From assembly GCA_029856085.1 (NCBI GenBank), contig JAHQWI010000112.1:1-33487 (forward strand): a DNA stretch of 33,487 nucleotides, read 5' to 3'. The stretch's first letter is position 1. Each line of letters opens with the position of its first letter. The notes under the pieces were generated by a model. That model saw only the letters and a list, made by a program, of their open reading frames with translations. It was not told the DNA's origin and searched no databases. Shown here piece by piece: positions 15,326-22,727 of the stretch. The DNA is from Promethearchaeia archaeon. GTDB lineage: Archaea > Asgardarchaeota > Lokiarchaeia > Sigyniarchaeales > SOKP01. The translations under genes were made by a program, and so were the position numbers.

Positions 15326-15406
15326 ACTTAAATATTAATAATTGCATTTTATTCAAAATAACTAAATCATATAACCCATTAAATTTATGTTTAAATTTTT
15401 CCTGCA

Positions 15407-15415
15407 ATTTAAATA
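15407..15415 (+). promoter_or_regulatory. TATA box for the 46-residue zinc-ribbon gene
   Basis: ATTTAAATA is centred about 26 bases upstream of the ATG at 15437, the spacing expected when transcription starts at the start codon itself. No ribosome-binding site precedes that ATG, which also fits a leaderless mRNA. Confidence 0.4.
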
Positions 15416-15436
15416 CAGCAGTATAGACAAATTACC

Positions 15437-15577
15437 ATGTTTTTTCATAAAATAGTTTATACTAAATGTCAATATTGTAGATTTTGTGTAGATACCAGTG
15501 GAAATAGCATTCTTTGTCCTATTTGTGGAGGAGATTTAAGTTCTCCTAATGGTATTATAAAAAAAAATAAAGCTTAA
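15437..15577 (+). CDS. Small zinc-ribbon protein (46 residues)
   Basis: A short ORF encodes 46 residues with two cysteine pairs: KCQYC (plus RFC just after) and, 11-16 residues later, LCPICGGDL. This is a compact zinc ribbon, a fold used by small RNA polymerase, ribosomal and regulatory proteins. The codon pattern is coding-like, a well-placed TATA box precedes the ATG, and the frame ends in TAA before the next gene's leader. No family can be assigned from so short a chain. It lies alone between the pelota operon and the Vsr-like nuclease gene, same strand as both. Confidence 0.65.
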   Translation: MFFHKIVYTKCQYCRFCVDTSGNSILCPICGGDLSSPNGIIKKNKA

Positions 15578-15636
15578 TGCACCCAAGTAATCTCTACAAG
15601 AATCTGAAGTATGAAAAAAAGCGAGGATTATAACAA

Positions 15637-17148
15637 TTGAAAGAATATGATAATATAGATTATAATGATGAAGAAAAAGTTTTAGAAACTGAATTGGAAT
15701 TGGATGAAAATGTTTTTGAACCTTTTGATGAAGAAGGATTAAATAATGTTCATTTTGAAAATTTTGAACCTAAAGATGAGTTAGAATACGAAGGCGCAAA
15801 AATCACAGTTGATTTCATACCTAGTGATGAAAATTCGATATTCCCTTTTTCAAAAAAGGGAGCAGATAGAATTCCAAAGCTAGATAATGAAAATCACACT
15901 CGCAATATTAAATTTAAAATTTATTCTGAAAAAGATGTCAGATATTGGATACAACAATATAAACATTATAAAAATTTTAAGAAGGTCCAAAATCATATAC
16001 GAGATGAAGGTAAAAAAGTACCGGCAATTTCAACGCTCAAAAATAGAATTAAGGAATTAATAGGGTCAGAGGAATACAAAGTACTTATTAAAAGATACAC
16101 ATTCGATGATGCAAACAAGATTGTATCTCAAGCTGGTATAAGTAAAACTGGAGTACCTGGAAAAATTTTATCAAATCCAAAAGAATTTAAAGGCATTAAA
16201 TCGAAATTATTATACCAGTGTGGAAAATGCAATTATTCATGGAAAACTAGTTTAGATGCGATTATACATAACCAAAGTTGGTGTCCAAAATGTGCAGCAA
16301 AAAGTCGAGCAGATAATCAAAGAGGTTCAGTAGAAGAACATCAAAATATTATAAAACTAAAAGGAGGTAAATTAATAGGAGTTATATATGAAGATCCTAA
16401 AGAAAAACTTTTCAATCAAATGACAAGATTCAAAATTGAATGTGAAGCAGGTCATAAGTTTGGTATTAAAGCTAGCAATCTAAAACAAGGAAAATGGTGT
16501 AGGGAATGTAGTTACAAAGTTATTGGTGAAAAAAATAGAGGTTCTTTCCAAGATATTCAAAGCCTTATTGAAAAGAGAGGCGGTCAGTGTCTTTCTAAAC
16601 CAGAAAATTACAAAAATCAACATCAAAAATTAAAAATTCAATGCAATAAAGACCACATATTTGAAAGAAGACCAACTAACTTAAAAAGAGGTGATTGGTG
16701 CCCTATTTGTTCTCAAGGAAAATTTGAGAAATTATGTCAAGGCTTTTTCGAAGAATTGTTTCAAGACAAATTTCCAAAAGAACGCCCTAATTGGCTAATT
16801 AACTCTCGGGGAAATCAAATGGAATTAGACGGATATAATAAAAGTCTAGGTTTAGCATTTGAAGCTCAAGGAGAACAACATTATCGCGCGGTAACGCACT
16901 TTAACCAGACCTTAAAGGACCTAGAACAAAGAATTGAAGATGATTTAACGAAATTAGAACTTTGTAAACAAAATGGTGTTAATTTAATTCAAATTCCCTA
17001 CTATGTGCATCCTGATAAGATACAACATTACATAACTGCTAAATATGAGCGATTGACAAATAAAAAAATGCCAGAAATCCCAAAAATAGACTATAATAAA
17101 TTTTATGATACTCAAGATGATCAAAAAAAGATGGATAATTATTTATAA
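15637..17148 (+). CDS. Treble-clef zinc-finger protein with Vsr-like endonuclease domain
   Basis: The 503-residue protein has an acidic N-terminus (1-65), a helical region (about 92-160), then three tandem treble-clef zinc units: C195/C198 with C216/C219; C269/H273 with C288/C291; C336/H340 with C355/C358. Each unit has the form strand, C-x-x-C or C-x3-H, basic helix, then W-C-x-x-C. The C-terminal region carries MELDGYNKSLGLAFEAQGEQHY (D398, E409, Q411) and LCKQNGVNLIQIPY, matching the Vsr-like branch of PD-(D/E)xK nucleases found with such zinc repeats in phage, giant-virus and bacterial proteins. It probably binds and nicks DNA; whether for repair, defence or mobility is open. Start is TTG at 15637 after a GCGAGGA site; a nine-codon ORF starting at 15611 ends exactly over this start. 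Confidence 0.8.
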   Translation: MKEYDNIDYNDEEKVLETELELDENVFEPFDEEGLNNVHFENFEPKDELEYEGAKITVDFIPSDENSIFPFSKKGADRIPKLDNENHTRNIKFKIYSEKDVRYWIQQYKHYKNFKKVQNHIRDEGKKVPAISTLKNRIKELIGSEEYKVLIKRYTFDDANKIVSQAGISKTGVPGKILSNPKEFKGIKSKLLYQCGKCNYSWKTSLDAIIHNQSWCPKCAAKSRADNQRGSVEEHQNIIKLKGGKLIGVIYEDPKEKLFNQMTRFKIECEAGHKFGIKASNLKQGKWCRECSYKVIGEKNRGSFQDIQSLIEKRGGQCLSKPENYKNQHQKLKIQCNKDHIFERRPTNLKRGDWCPICSQGKFEKLCQGFFEELFQDKFPKERPNWLINSRGNQMELDGYNKSLGLAFEAQGEQHYRAVTHFNQTLKDLEQRIEDDLTKLELCKQNGVNLIQIPYYVHPDKIQHYITAKYERLTNKKMPEIPKIDYNKFYDTQDDQKKMDNYL

Positions 17149-17180
17149 CTTGAATCTCCATTAATTTTTTATCAGAAGGA

Positions 17181-17189
17181 TTTATATTA
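17181..17189 (+). promoter_or_regulatory. TATA box for the 207-residue coiled-coil gene
   Basis: TTTATATTA lies about 50 bases before the ATG at 17238. The predicted start of transcription near 17211 leaves a short leader that includes an AGGAG ribosome-binding site at 17221-17225, slightly further from the ATG (12 bases) than usual. Confidence 0.4.
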
Positions 17190-17237
17190 AACTATAGAAT
17201 TAAAAAAAATTACAATACATAGGAGATTTAGAAATTT

Positions 17238-17861
17238 ATGAGCCCTATAATTACACATCAAGACGAGCTTGAACTCGCAAAATCTGAGAAAGAGTTAGTT
17301 TCACAATTTAAAAAATTGTCTAGAGCGCAAAGTACTCTGATCAGCTCCCAAAAAAAGTATGCGGAAAATATCTCAAAAGCAAATATTACAAGAGAAATGC
17401 TTAATCGGACATTTAGGGATGTTTTAAAACAAATGCAAACTCTCGCTCGAGAACATAGATCTAACATTAAGGATGAAGAAGTGAAGTTATTTCAAGAAAT
17501 AATAAAGGAAAATGATGCCTATATTAAAGGTAACAATACATATTTGAATGCAATTAAAGATTTAGCAGTCCAAAAAGAATATTTAGTTGCAAAAAAAGAT
17601 GAATTTGTAGAAGCTTTATCTGATGTCGCAAATAAAAGATCTGTAGTAATTAAAAAAGCTTTAGACGTTGAAAAAGTAAAAAACAAGTTAATTGATGGTG
17701 ATAAATTAAATGTTCTTGACCAAGAATTGAATGATGTTCAAAGAGATTTCGATAGAGCTCGTGATATTCTACTTAAAAAAATCCATCAATTTAAAGAGGT
17801 AAGAAATGAGATAAATAACTTATGGCTTAAGTTAAAAGACACTGTAGCAGAATTAAGTTAA
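17238..17861 (+). CDS. Coiled-coil protein, possible helical-bundle scaffold
   Basis: The 207-residue product is almost wholly alpha-helical: long heptad-like runs at about 8-60, 62-108 and 112-206, with no membrane segment, cysteine pair or nucleotide-binding motif. Three long helices of similar length, with mixed charge along their faces, are compatible with a BAR-like or other antiparallel helical bundle, but that is shape inference, not homology. ATG at 17238 follows an AGGAG site and a TATA box, so it has its own promoter. The next gene, also same strand, encodes a coiled-coil/polyproline protein; the pair may work together at membranes or the cytoskeleton (speculative). Confidence 0.75.
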   Translation: MSPIITHQDELELAKSEKELVSQFKKLSRAQSTLISSQKKYAENISKANITREMLNRTFRDVLKQMQTLAREHRSNIKDEEVKLFQEIIKENDAYIKGNNTYLNAIKDLAVQKEYLVAKKDEFVEALSDVANKRSVVIKKALDVEKVKNKLIDGDKLNVLDQELNDVQRDFDRARDILLKKIHQFKEVRNEINNLWLKLKDTVAELS

Positions 17862-17962
17862 TAAAAATATATTATTCTTTTTTTATATTATTATCATCAA
17901 ATTTTTCATTCCTATGCTTAGACTTAAATTTATTAAATAAAAATCTATATAATTAATAGAAA

Positions 17963-17972
17963 GATTATATTT
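17963..17972 (+). promoter_or_regulatory. TATA box for the polyproline gene
   Basis: GATTATATTT is centred about 28 bases upstream of the ATG at 17996, and there is no ribosome-binding site, which fits a leaderless transcript. A second TATA-like stretch (CTATATAATTA, 17945-17955) lies just upstream. Confidence 0.35.
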
Positions 17973-17995
17973 GAAATTATAAAAATTGTAGAAAA

Positions 17996-18451
17996 ATGTG
18001 TGCAGAAGAATTTGCTTCGTTTTTAGATAGTACAAGAAAAGCACCGATGGAAGAAAAATTAAATGCGTTCGGTGATATTGTTGAAAAGATAATGCAAATT
18101 GTGTTAAAAATACCCGATTTAGTAGACCAAAGCCTACAAGGTATCAATTCAAATGTTTCTAATTTGCAAAATCAATTAAATGCAGTAAATAGTGAAATAT
18201 CCGCGCTCAAAACTCGTTCTGGAGGAGCTCCAGCAGTTTCTTCACCTGGGGCAGCATCTGCACCCGGAGGTCCACCTGGAGGTCCGCCAAGAAGTGTTCC
18301 ACCTCCACCTGGCGCACCACCTGGAGGTCCACCCGGAGGTCCACCTGGTGGTCCTGGCCCTGCTAGACCTGCAAGTCCAGTATCTCTCAGAGGTGCCATC
18401 ATGGGAGAACTCAAGGAATTATTTTCTAAGAGGAGACAGGCATCTGGCTAA
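17996..18451 (+). CDS. Coiled-coil/polyproline protein, candidate cytoskeletal (profilin- or actin-linked) adaptor
   Basis: The 151-residue protein has three parts: an N-terminal helical region ending in a coiled coil (about 20-73, with VDQSLQGINSNVSNLQNQLN heptads), a Gly/Pro-rich linker (77-128) of GGPP units and one PPPP run, and a short C-terminal helix SLRGAIMGELKELFSKRR (130-147). This order, an oligomerising coil then polyproline then a short amphipathic basic helix, is that of eukaryotic actin regulators such as WASH-complex subunit 3 (CCDC53) and WH2-bearing proteins; the C-terminal helix loosely fits a WH2 pattern but with one residue fewer before the glycine. Asgard profilins are reported to bind polyproline (established for some lineages), so a profilin ligand is plausible. 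The linker DNA is strikingly GC-rich. Function is inference. Confidence 0.8.
   Translation: MCAEEFASFLDSTRKAPMEEKLNAFGDIVEKIMQIVLKIPDLVDQSLQGINSNVSNLQNQLNAVNSEISALKTRSGGAPAVSSPGAASAPGGPPGGPPRSVPPPPGAPPGGPPGGPPGGPGPARPASPVSLRGAIMGELKELFSKRRQASG
18262..18360 (+). repeat. GC-rich 12-base tandem repeats encoding GGPP
   Basis: Within the polyproline gene, variants of the 12-base unit GGAGGTCCACCT recur, interrupted by AGAAGTGTTCC and GGCGCACCA. The stretch is far richer in G and C than anything around it and is open in other frames and on the other strand simply because of its composition. Such repeats readily expand or contract by slippage, so copy number may vary between relatives. Confidence 0.8.
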
Positions 18452-18686
18452 AGGTTTAACCCAGATATTAAGATTCAAGAACCAAGTTCGTTATTATTTG
18501 TAGTTTACTCATATTAATCCTTGTTTATTCCTTCCCAATGAACTAGATTTATTTAGAAAAGATATATTATTTAATGAGTTCTATTACTAATTTTCAATTG
18601 AGAAAAGAAGTATCGTAATTATGATAAAATGAGTATATAAGACTTTTTTTTCTATATTATCGTCTTGTAAATTCAATAATGTATTT

Positions 18687-19265
18687 TCAAAACTCTAAAA
18701 ATCCGGGATCATCAAATATATCGTCTATTTTTCTTTCTTTTTTTATTTTTGTATCGCTTTCCGCGAACAATGATTCTTCATCCGTTCTTACTCCTCTCTC
18801 TAATTCATCCGTTTCAAGTTTCAAAAGCGCATCTTTTTCAAGGTTTTTATAGTGCTCACTTCTCATTTTCCAATCATTCACTTCATCCAAATTAATATCT
18901 TCTTCTTCTAATAATATTGCAGCTTTGGTTTTGCAAAGATCTGATAAAATTGAGTAAGAAAACGCAAGTTCTCCCCATTCATTCTCATTTTTTAATTTCT
19001 GATTTCGCTTCTCTAACCTTTGGATCTCTTGATCAGCATAAAAAACATCTATAAAATCTCCAAAGGCATCAACTGGTTCTGAAATAGAATTAACTAATAC
19101 CTCTTTTGTTAAACCACAATTTCCGCACTTTACGGTTGCAAAAGCACCTTTTTTCTTAATGTTAGTAACTTTAACACTCTTTTCACCGCAATCAGGGCAT
19201 GTAAATATTTTAGGTACTCTTTTAACCCTTTTCGGTGCAGCTTGTTTTCTTTTACGACGTCCCAT
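18687..19265 (-). CDS. Elf1-like transcription elongation factor with long C-terminal extension
   Basis: The first 80 residues match Elf1, a small zinc protein that rides on elongating RNA polymerase in eukaryotes and has archaeal homologues: basic tail MGRRKRKQAAPKRVKR, zinc ribbon with C23/C26 and C47/C50 (FTCPDC and VKCGNCGL), and the closing SISEPVDAFGDFIDVFY. Typical Elf1 proteins stop near residue 85; this one runs to 192. The extension is a charged helical region (QRLEKRNQKLKNENEWGELA, then a helix pair that could be TPR-like) ending in an acidic DDIFDDPGFLEF tail. Start is ATG at 19265, with a GGAG 13 bases upstream. It is transcribed toward the polyproline gene and away from the eight-gene cluster. 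Confidence 0.85.
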   Translation of the reverse strand: MGRRKRKQAAPKRVKRVPKIFTCPDCGEKSVKVTNIKKKGAFATVKCGNCGLTKEVLVNSISEPVDAFGDFIDVFYADQEIQRLEKRNQKLKNENEWGELAFSYSILSDLCKTKAAILLEEEDINLDEVNDWKMRSEHYKNLEKDALLKLETDELERGVRTDEESLFAESDTKIKKERKIDDIFDDPGFLEF

Positions 19266-19294
19266 ATTAATTAATAATCTCCAAAATTTGATAT

Positions 19295-19304
19295 TATTTA
19301 TAAA
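19295..19304 (-). promoter_or_regulatory. TATA box for the Elf1-like gene
   Basis: Read on the minus strand, TTTATAAATA lies about 30-40 bases upstream of the ATG at 19265, placing transcription start near 19272 and giving a very short or absent leader. Confidence 0.35.
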
Positions 19305-19479
19305 AATGAATTCAAAATTTCTAATTAATTAAATAGAAACAAGAACTAAAAATTTTTGCTTTCATAATAAATTGTTATAATGAATTTAGAAAAATTTTTT
19401 AGGAATGAATTATTAGTTAAATTACTCTTTTTCACTGAAACATTTTCGCAATTTAAAAAATTAAGAGTGGATTTTAGGT

Positions 19480-20580
19480 ATGGAACATAAAAGATTAACG
19501 ATGGAAGATGATGCAAACTTAATAGATAACATCATGGACGATGTTGATATGAGATATATACTTTTATTCCTTTATGTAATTAGAAATGATTTATTTAAGA
19601 ATTTAGGTGATAAGAATCTCATAGAATCTTATGAAAGAATTCTAATCATAGATGATATTTATAAAAGTAATATCGTTAATTTTTGGGATGAAGAATTTAT
19701 TGAAATTTATATTGATTTAGGATTAATTAAAAATATTCGCAGTAATAGAGAGTTTGAACAAAAAGATGATGATTTCATAATAAAATTAGGAGAAGAAACG
19801 ATAACAATTGAACAAGATACTATTTCTGTTCCAGATGATACATTATTTTTAATAATTAATAAGAAATTTAAGTTTTTAACAAGAAGAAATTTTAATTTGG
19901 CTCTCACAAGATTAAAGGGAGTAAGATGTGAAAAAAGCAGTGTCATACATTCATTAATTTATGAAATTGATGAACATGATTATACATTAGCAGATGATTT
20001 ATATTATATTTTAGATCAATACGGTAATATCTATCAAGCAATCAAAATAGAAATAACCATAGAAGGTTTTTATCAAAGATTTAAGGAAATTGAGGAAAAA
20101 GTTCATGAGTTCATAAAAATTTTTGACCCAATTTTAAATACAAAACCTGTTTTAAAAAAAATCAATCAAGCAATGGAGGAAAATAAGGATATTATAAAGT
20201 ATCTAAAAGATGAGAACGTTGTGCTGCCTGATAAATTTAATTTTGATAATATTAATAAACAAGATACTTTATTTAAAGAATGGAACTCCAAATTAGTCTT
20301 TTTATTAAAAATTAGATATCAGATGGCTCAAATTGAAAAGAAAATCGTTGATTTAAAAAATAATTATTCGGGTAAGGAAAAAAAATTCAAATACCTTGAA
20401 TTTATTGAACAGGTTACTTATAATGAAGATAACACATTAGACTTTATACAGGAAACATTAGTAAACCTAAGAAAAGAGTTAATGAATATTAATGAAAAAG
20501 CTTTAAAGGTAACTAAGAAAGAAATAAAATTATTAAATTTAGATTATGAAAGATTAATAATAACTAGCAGTGAAGATTAA
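19480..20580 (+). CDS. Acidic helical protein of unknown family (first gene of the AAA+/SMC-like cluster)
   Basis: Not recognised. The 366-residue product opens with an acidic segment (MEDDANLIDNIMDDVD), then an alpha/beta region up to about 175 that includes FWDEEFIEIYIDLGLIKNI and the beta-rich EETITIEQDTISVPDD, followed by long helices from about 190 to the end with coiled-coil character (QMAQIEKKIVDLKNN, LVNLRKELMNINEKALKV). It has no nucleotide-binding motif, cysteine pair or membrane span. A helical N-terminal part joined to long helices would suit a kleisin-type bridging subunit if the cluster encodes an SMC-like complex, but there is no sequence evidence for that. The next gene starts two bases after its stop, so they are co-transcribed. 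ATG at 19480 follows AGGT; an ATG at residue 8 is the alternative. Confidence 0.75.
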   Translation: MEHKRLTMEDDANLIDNIMDDVDMRYILLFLYVIRNDLFKNLGDKNLIESYERILIIDDIYKSNIVNFWDEEFIEIYIDLGLIKNIRSNREFEQKDDDFIIKLGEETITIEQDTISVPDDTLFLIINKKFKFLTRRNFNLALTRLKGVRCEKSSVIHSLIYEIDEHDYTLADDLYYILDQYGNIYQAIKIEITIEGFYQRFKEIEEKVHEFIKIFDPILNTKPVLKKINQAMEENKDIIKYLKDENVVLPDKFNFDNINKQDTLFKEWNSKLVFLLKIRYQMAQIEKKIVDLKNNYSGKEKKFKYLEFIEQVTYNEDNTLDFIQETLVNLRKELMNINEKALKVTKKEIKLLNLDYERLIITSSED

Positions 20581-20582
20581 TT

Positions 20583-21548
20583 TTGAAGTGTCCTGCATGT
20601 AATATAGAAATGGAGTCATTAGTTGCTGGAATTTTTCAATGTCCTCAATGTAAAAAAATAGTTAAAGAAAAGGATAAAGAAATTGCACAAGATAAATCTA
20701 GAGTAGAAAAAGGTGAATTTCAAGAGGGGGAGTATTTTCATAAAAATGCAAGTTTAAATAAACAATATGAAATTTGTGAGAAAGGAATTACTTTAAGTAA
20801 AACAGAAAATCGATTATTTGCGGCTTTAATTTGTCATAGTGCCTATTTAAAAGAGGAAAAGTATGTTAGATTGTCATGGTGGAAAAATTTACAACATGCA
20901 GGCATGCTTAAAATTTATGATAAAGAAGTACTTAATAATATCATTATTTCTTTAGAAAAATTTGATGAATCTTTTGATGATATTTGGGGTTGGAGTGGAA
21001 GTTATGAAAAGCAAGAGCCTAAATCGGAAGAAGAACTAGATAAAGAAAAAAATTTGGAAATCATCAAATATAGAATTATCGAAAACAGAACGTGTCCAAA
21101 ATGTGCAAATAAAATGGATAAAAAGAAGTCCCATTATGAGTGTCAACATTGTGGGGAAATAGTAATATTAGAAGGATATAATCAACCAATTTTTAATGTG
21201 GCATCAGCAGACCTCGATTTACGCTTTCATGGAAATTTTCCAATAAACTTTTACTTGCCGGTAAGTGGGATAACAGTAAAATGGTTGATGGGTGAATGGA
21301 AAGCGTTAGCAGTTATCTATTCGAAAGACAATCCAAACAGAAAATGGTTCAGATTCTATTGGTGGGTACGAGATCTTAGTAATATATTAAAATATGGACA
21401 AAGGGAAATGGGGGAAGGCACTCAAATGGGTTGGAAAACTCAAAGAGGAGTATCATCCCCAAATATCTATGATAAGAAGTTATTAATACCTTTAATTAGC
21501 GCTTTAAAAAAAATATCAACAGAATTAAACTGGAATATAAGTAAATAA
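20583..21548 (+). CDS. Duplicated zinc-ribbon protein of unknown family
   Basis: The 321-residue protein seems to be two copies of one module. Each begins with a zinc ribbon (KCPACNIEMES then QCPQCKK at 2-24; TCPKCANKMDK then ECQHCGE at about 175-198), followed by a beta-rich domain with an aromatic pair (VRLSWWKNL in copy one, FRFYWWVRDL in copy two) and a closing helix announced by the same words (IYDKEVLNNIIISLEKF against IYDKKLLIPLISALKKI). I do not recognise the beta domain; strands plus WW and a final helix loosely recall PC4-like single-strand DNA-binding folds, with low confidence. Start is TTG at 20583, giving the N-terminal MKCPAC; it is two bases after the previous stop. Zinc ribbons suggest a nucleic-acid or complex-assembly role in the cluster. 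Confidence 0.8.
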   Translation: MKCPACNIEMESLVAGIFQCPQCKKIVKEKDKEIAQDKSRVEKGEFQEGEYFHKNASLNKQYEICEKGITLSKTENRLFAALICHSAYLKEEKYVRLSWWKNLQHAGMLKIYDKEVLNNIIISLEKFDESFDDIWGWSGSYEKQEPKSEEELDKEKNLEIIKYRIIENRTCPKCANKMDKKKSHYECQHCGEIVILEGYNQPIFNVASADLDLRFHGNFPINFYLPVSGITVKWLMGEWKALAVIYSKDNPNRKWFRFYWWVRDLSNILKYGQREMGEGTQMGWKTQRGVSSPNIYDKKLLIPLISALKKISTELNWNISK

Positions 21549-21575
21549 ATTTTTTTTAAAAACAGAGGAATATAT

Positions 21576-22715
21576 ATGGCAGAAGTCCAAGATACAACGT
21601 GGAAAATGTTATTGAACGATTTTGAAAATGGACTTGAAAAAGCAATAGAAGAGTTGCAGAAAAGAGATGTTGAAAATATTCCAGGAGCTAAAGAAGCACT
21701 TATTCAAAGATTAAACAATATGAAACTTCACTTTCCTAAAAATAATGGTGATATCTTCATAAAATCGATAAATGAAAAAATTCAAAATGCATTTTTTCCA
21801 AATACTACAAGTTTTTCTGAAGCATTCGAAAAAATATTGAAATCAAGGACTCATGAACAAGATTTCATTATAAATGAATTATTGAATGGATTTGTAACAT
21901 CAAAAGCAAAAGCAATTGCCTTAGGAACTCAAGGACCAATAATAGATAGAATGGTGGAAGCATTTAGTAAGAGAAACGATTTTCATATTGTTGATCACCA
22001 ATTTTTTGCTATGTTTGGAGATCCTAATAAACCTCGACATTATGTAAAAAAGCAACTTGAAGAATTAGTGAATATGTTTGGACTCGTTTCAAAAGAACTT
22101 TTAATTGAAAAGGATATAAGAAGGAGTGAGGAAAAAGTATATACATTTTATACTTTTCCAAGTGATATTATAAAAATACTTGAAGAAAAATATCTAATTA
22201 TTGATGCCGATTTGGGATATGCTTATGTTTCGGAAGATTTTGATAGAAATGTGTTTATCTGCATGTTTCTTGCTAATCTTGCCATTCATAGGGATGATAT
22301 CGACAAAATCGGGGGTTCTTTTACTATTAATGGTGTTTCTGCAATTTTTGCACTAATACTGTTGCTAAGTTTTATGCCAAAATTATCAGTAGATGAAACA
22401 AATCCTATTTTAAACGATCCCACCTTTAAAGCAGATAATATGAGTGTTATTCCAAAATCATGGATGATAAGACAAGTTTTGGAACCTCTGTTTGAACCTC
22501 TCATTAAAATTGTAGCATATAGAGTAGGCGGAGGATTGTGGTTCTCAAAAATTGTTGATTCTGAAATTAATAAAAAAATCCATAATCAAATAAAATTCCT
22601 CCTTAAAGATGTTAATAAATGGATCTTAGGGAATTTATGTAGAGTAGAAATACCAATTTTTGTTGAAATATCCAACATTTTTACTGAAATTTTAGTTGGA
22701 TATGATGAAGAATAA
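21576..22715 (+). CDS. Helical protein of unknown family (cluster gene 3)
   Basis: Not recognised. The 379-residue protein begins with amphipathic helices (WKMLLNDFENGLEKAIEELQ), contains a stretch near residues 150-205 (RHYVKKQLEELVNMFGLV, then KVYTFYTFPSDIIKILEEKY) that could be a winged helix, and a very hydrophobic helix around 255-272 (GVSAIFALILLLSFMP) long enough to be buried in a bundle or, less likely, a membrane. No catalytic motif is visible. ATG at 21576 is preceded by AGAGG at ideal distance. It lies between the duplicated zinc-ribbon gene and another large helical unknown, on the same strand with gaps of 27 and 12 bases. The segment after about residue 195 faintly resembles part of the next protein. 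Confidence 0.75.
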   Translation: MAEVQDTTWKMLLNDFENGLEKAIEELQKRDVENIPGAKEALIQRLNNMKLHFPKNNGDIFIKSINEKIQNAFFPNTTSFSEAFEKILKSRTHEQDFIINELLNGFVTSKAKAIALGTQGPIIDRMVEAFSKRNDFHIVDHQFFAMFGDPNKPRHYVKKQLEELVNMFGLVSKELLIEKDIRRSEEKVYTFYTFPSDIIKILEEKYLIIDADLGYAYVSEDFDRNVFICMFLANLAIHRDDIDKIGGSFTINGVSAIFALILLLSFMPKLSVDETNPILNDPTFKADNMSVIPKSWMIRQVLEPLFEPLIKIVAYRVGGGLWFSKIVDSEINKKIHNQIKFLLKDVNKWILGNLCRVEIPIFVEISNIFTEILVGYDEE

Positions 22716-22727
22716 GAGAAAGAAGAG

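Noticed and set aside
18262-18360. Repeat stretch considered as a CRISPR array or intergenic minisatellite
   Set aside because: Units are 12 bases, directly adjacent, without spacers, and keep the reading frame as GGPP.
18172-18503. Long open frames on the opposite strand and in another forward frame across the polyproline gene
   Set aside because: They exist because the GC-rich GGPP repeats contain no stop in several frames. Their products are low-complexity and lack starts with expression signals; the forward frame with coil and C-terminal helix is the coherent one.
19380-19490. 36-codon ORF (MNLEKFFRNELLVKLLFFTE...) ending over the start of the cluster's first gene
   Set aside because: Composition is plausible but there is no ribosome-binding site, and it overlaps the next gene's start; it may be leader sequence. 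Not enough to call a gene.
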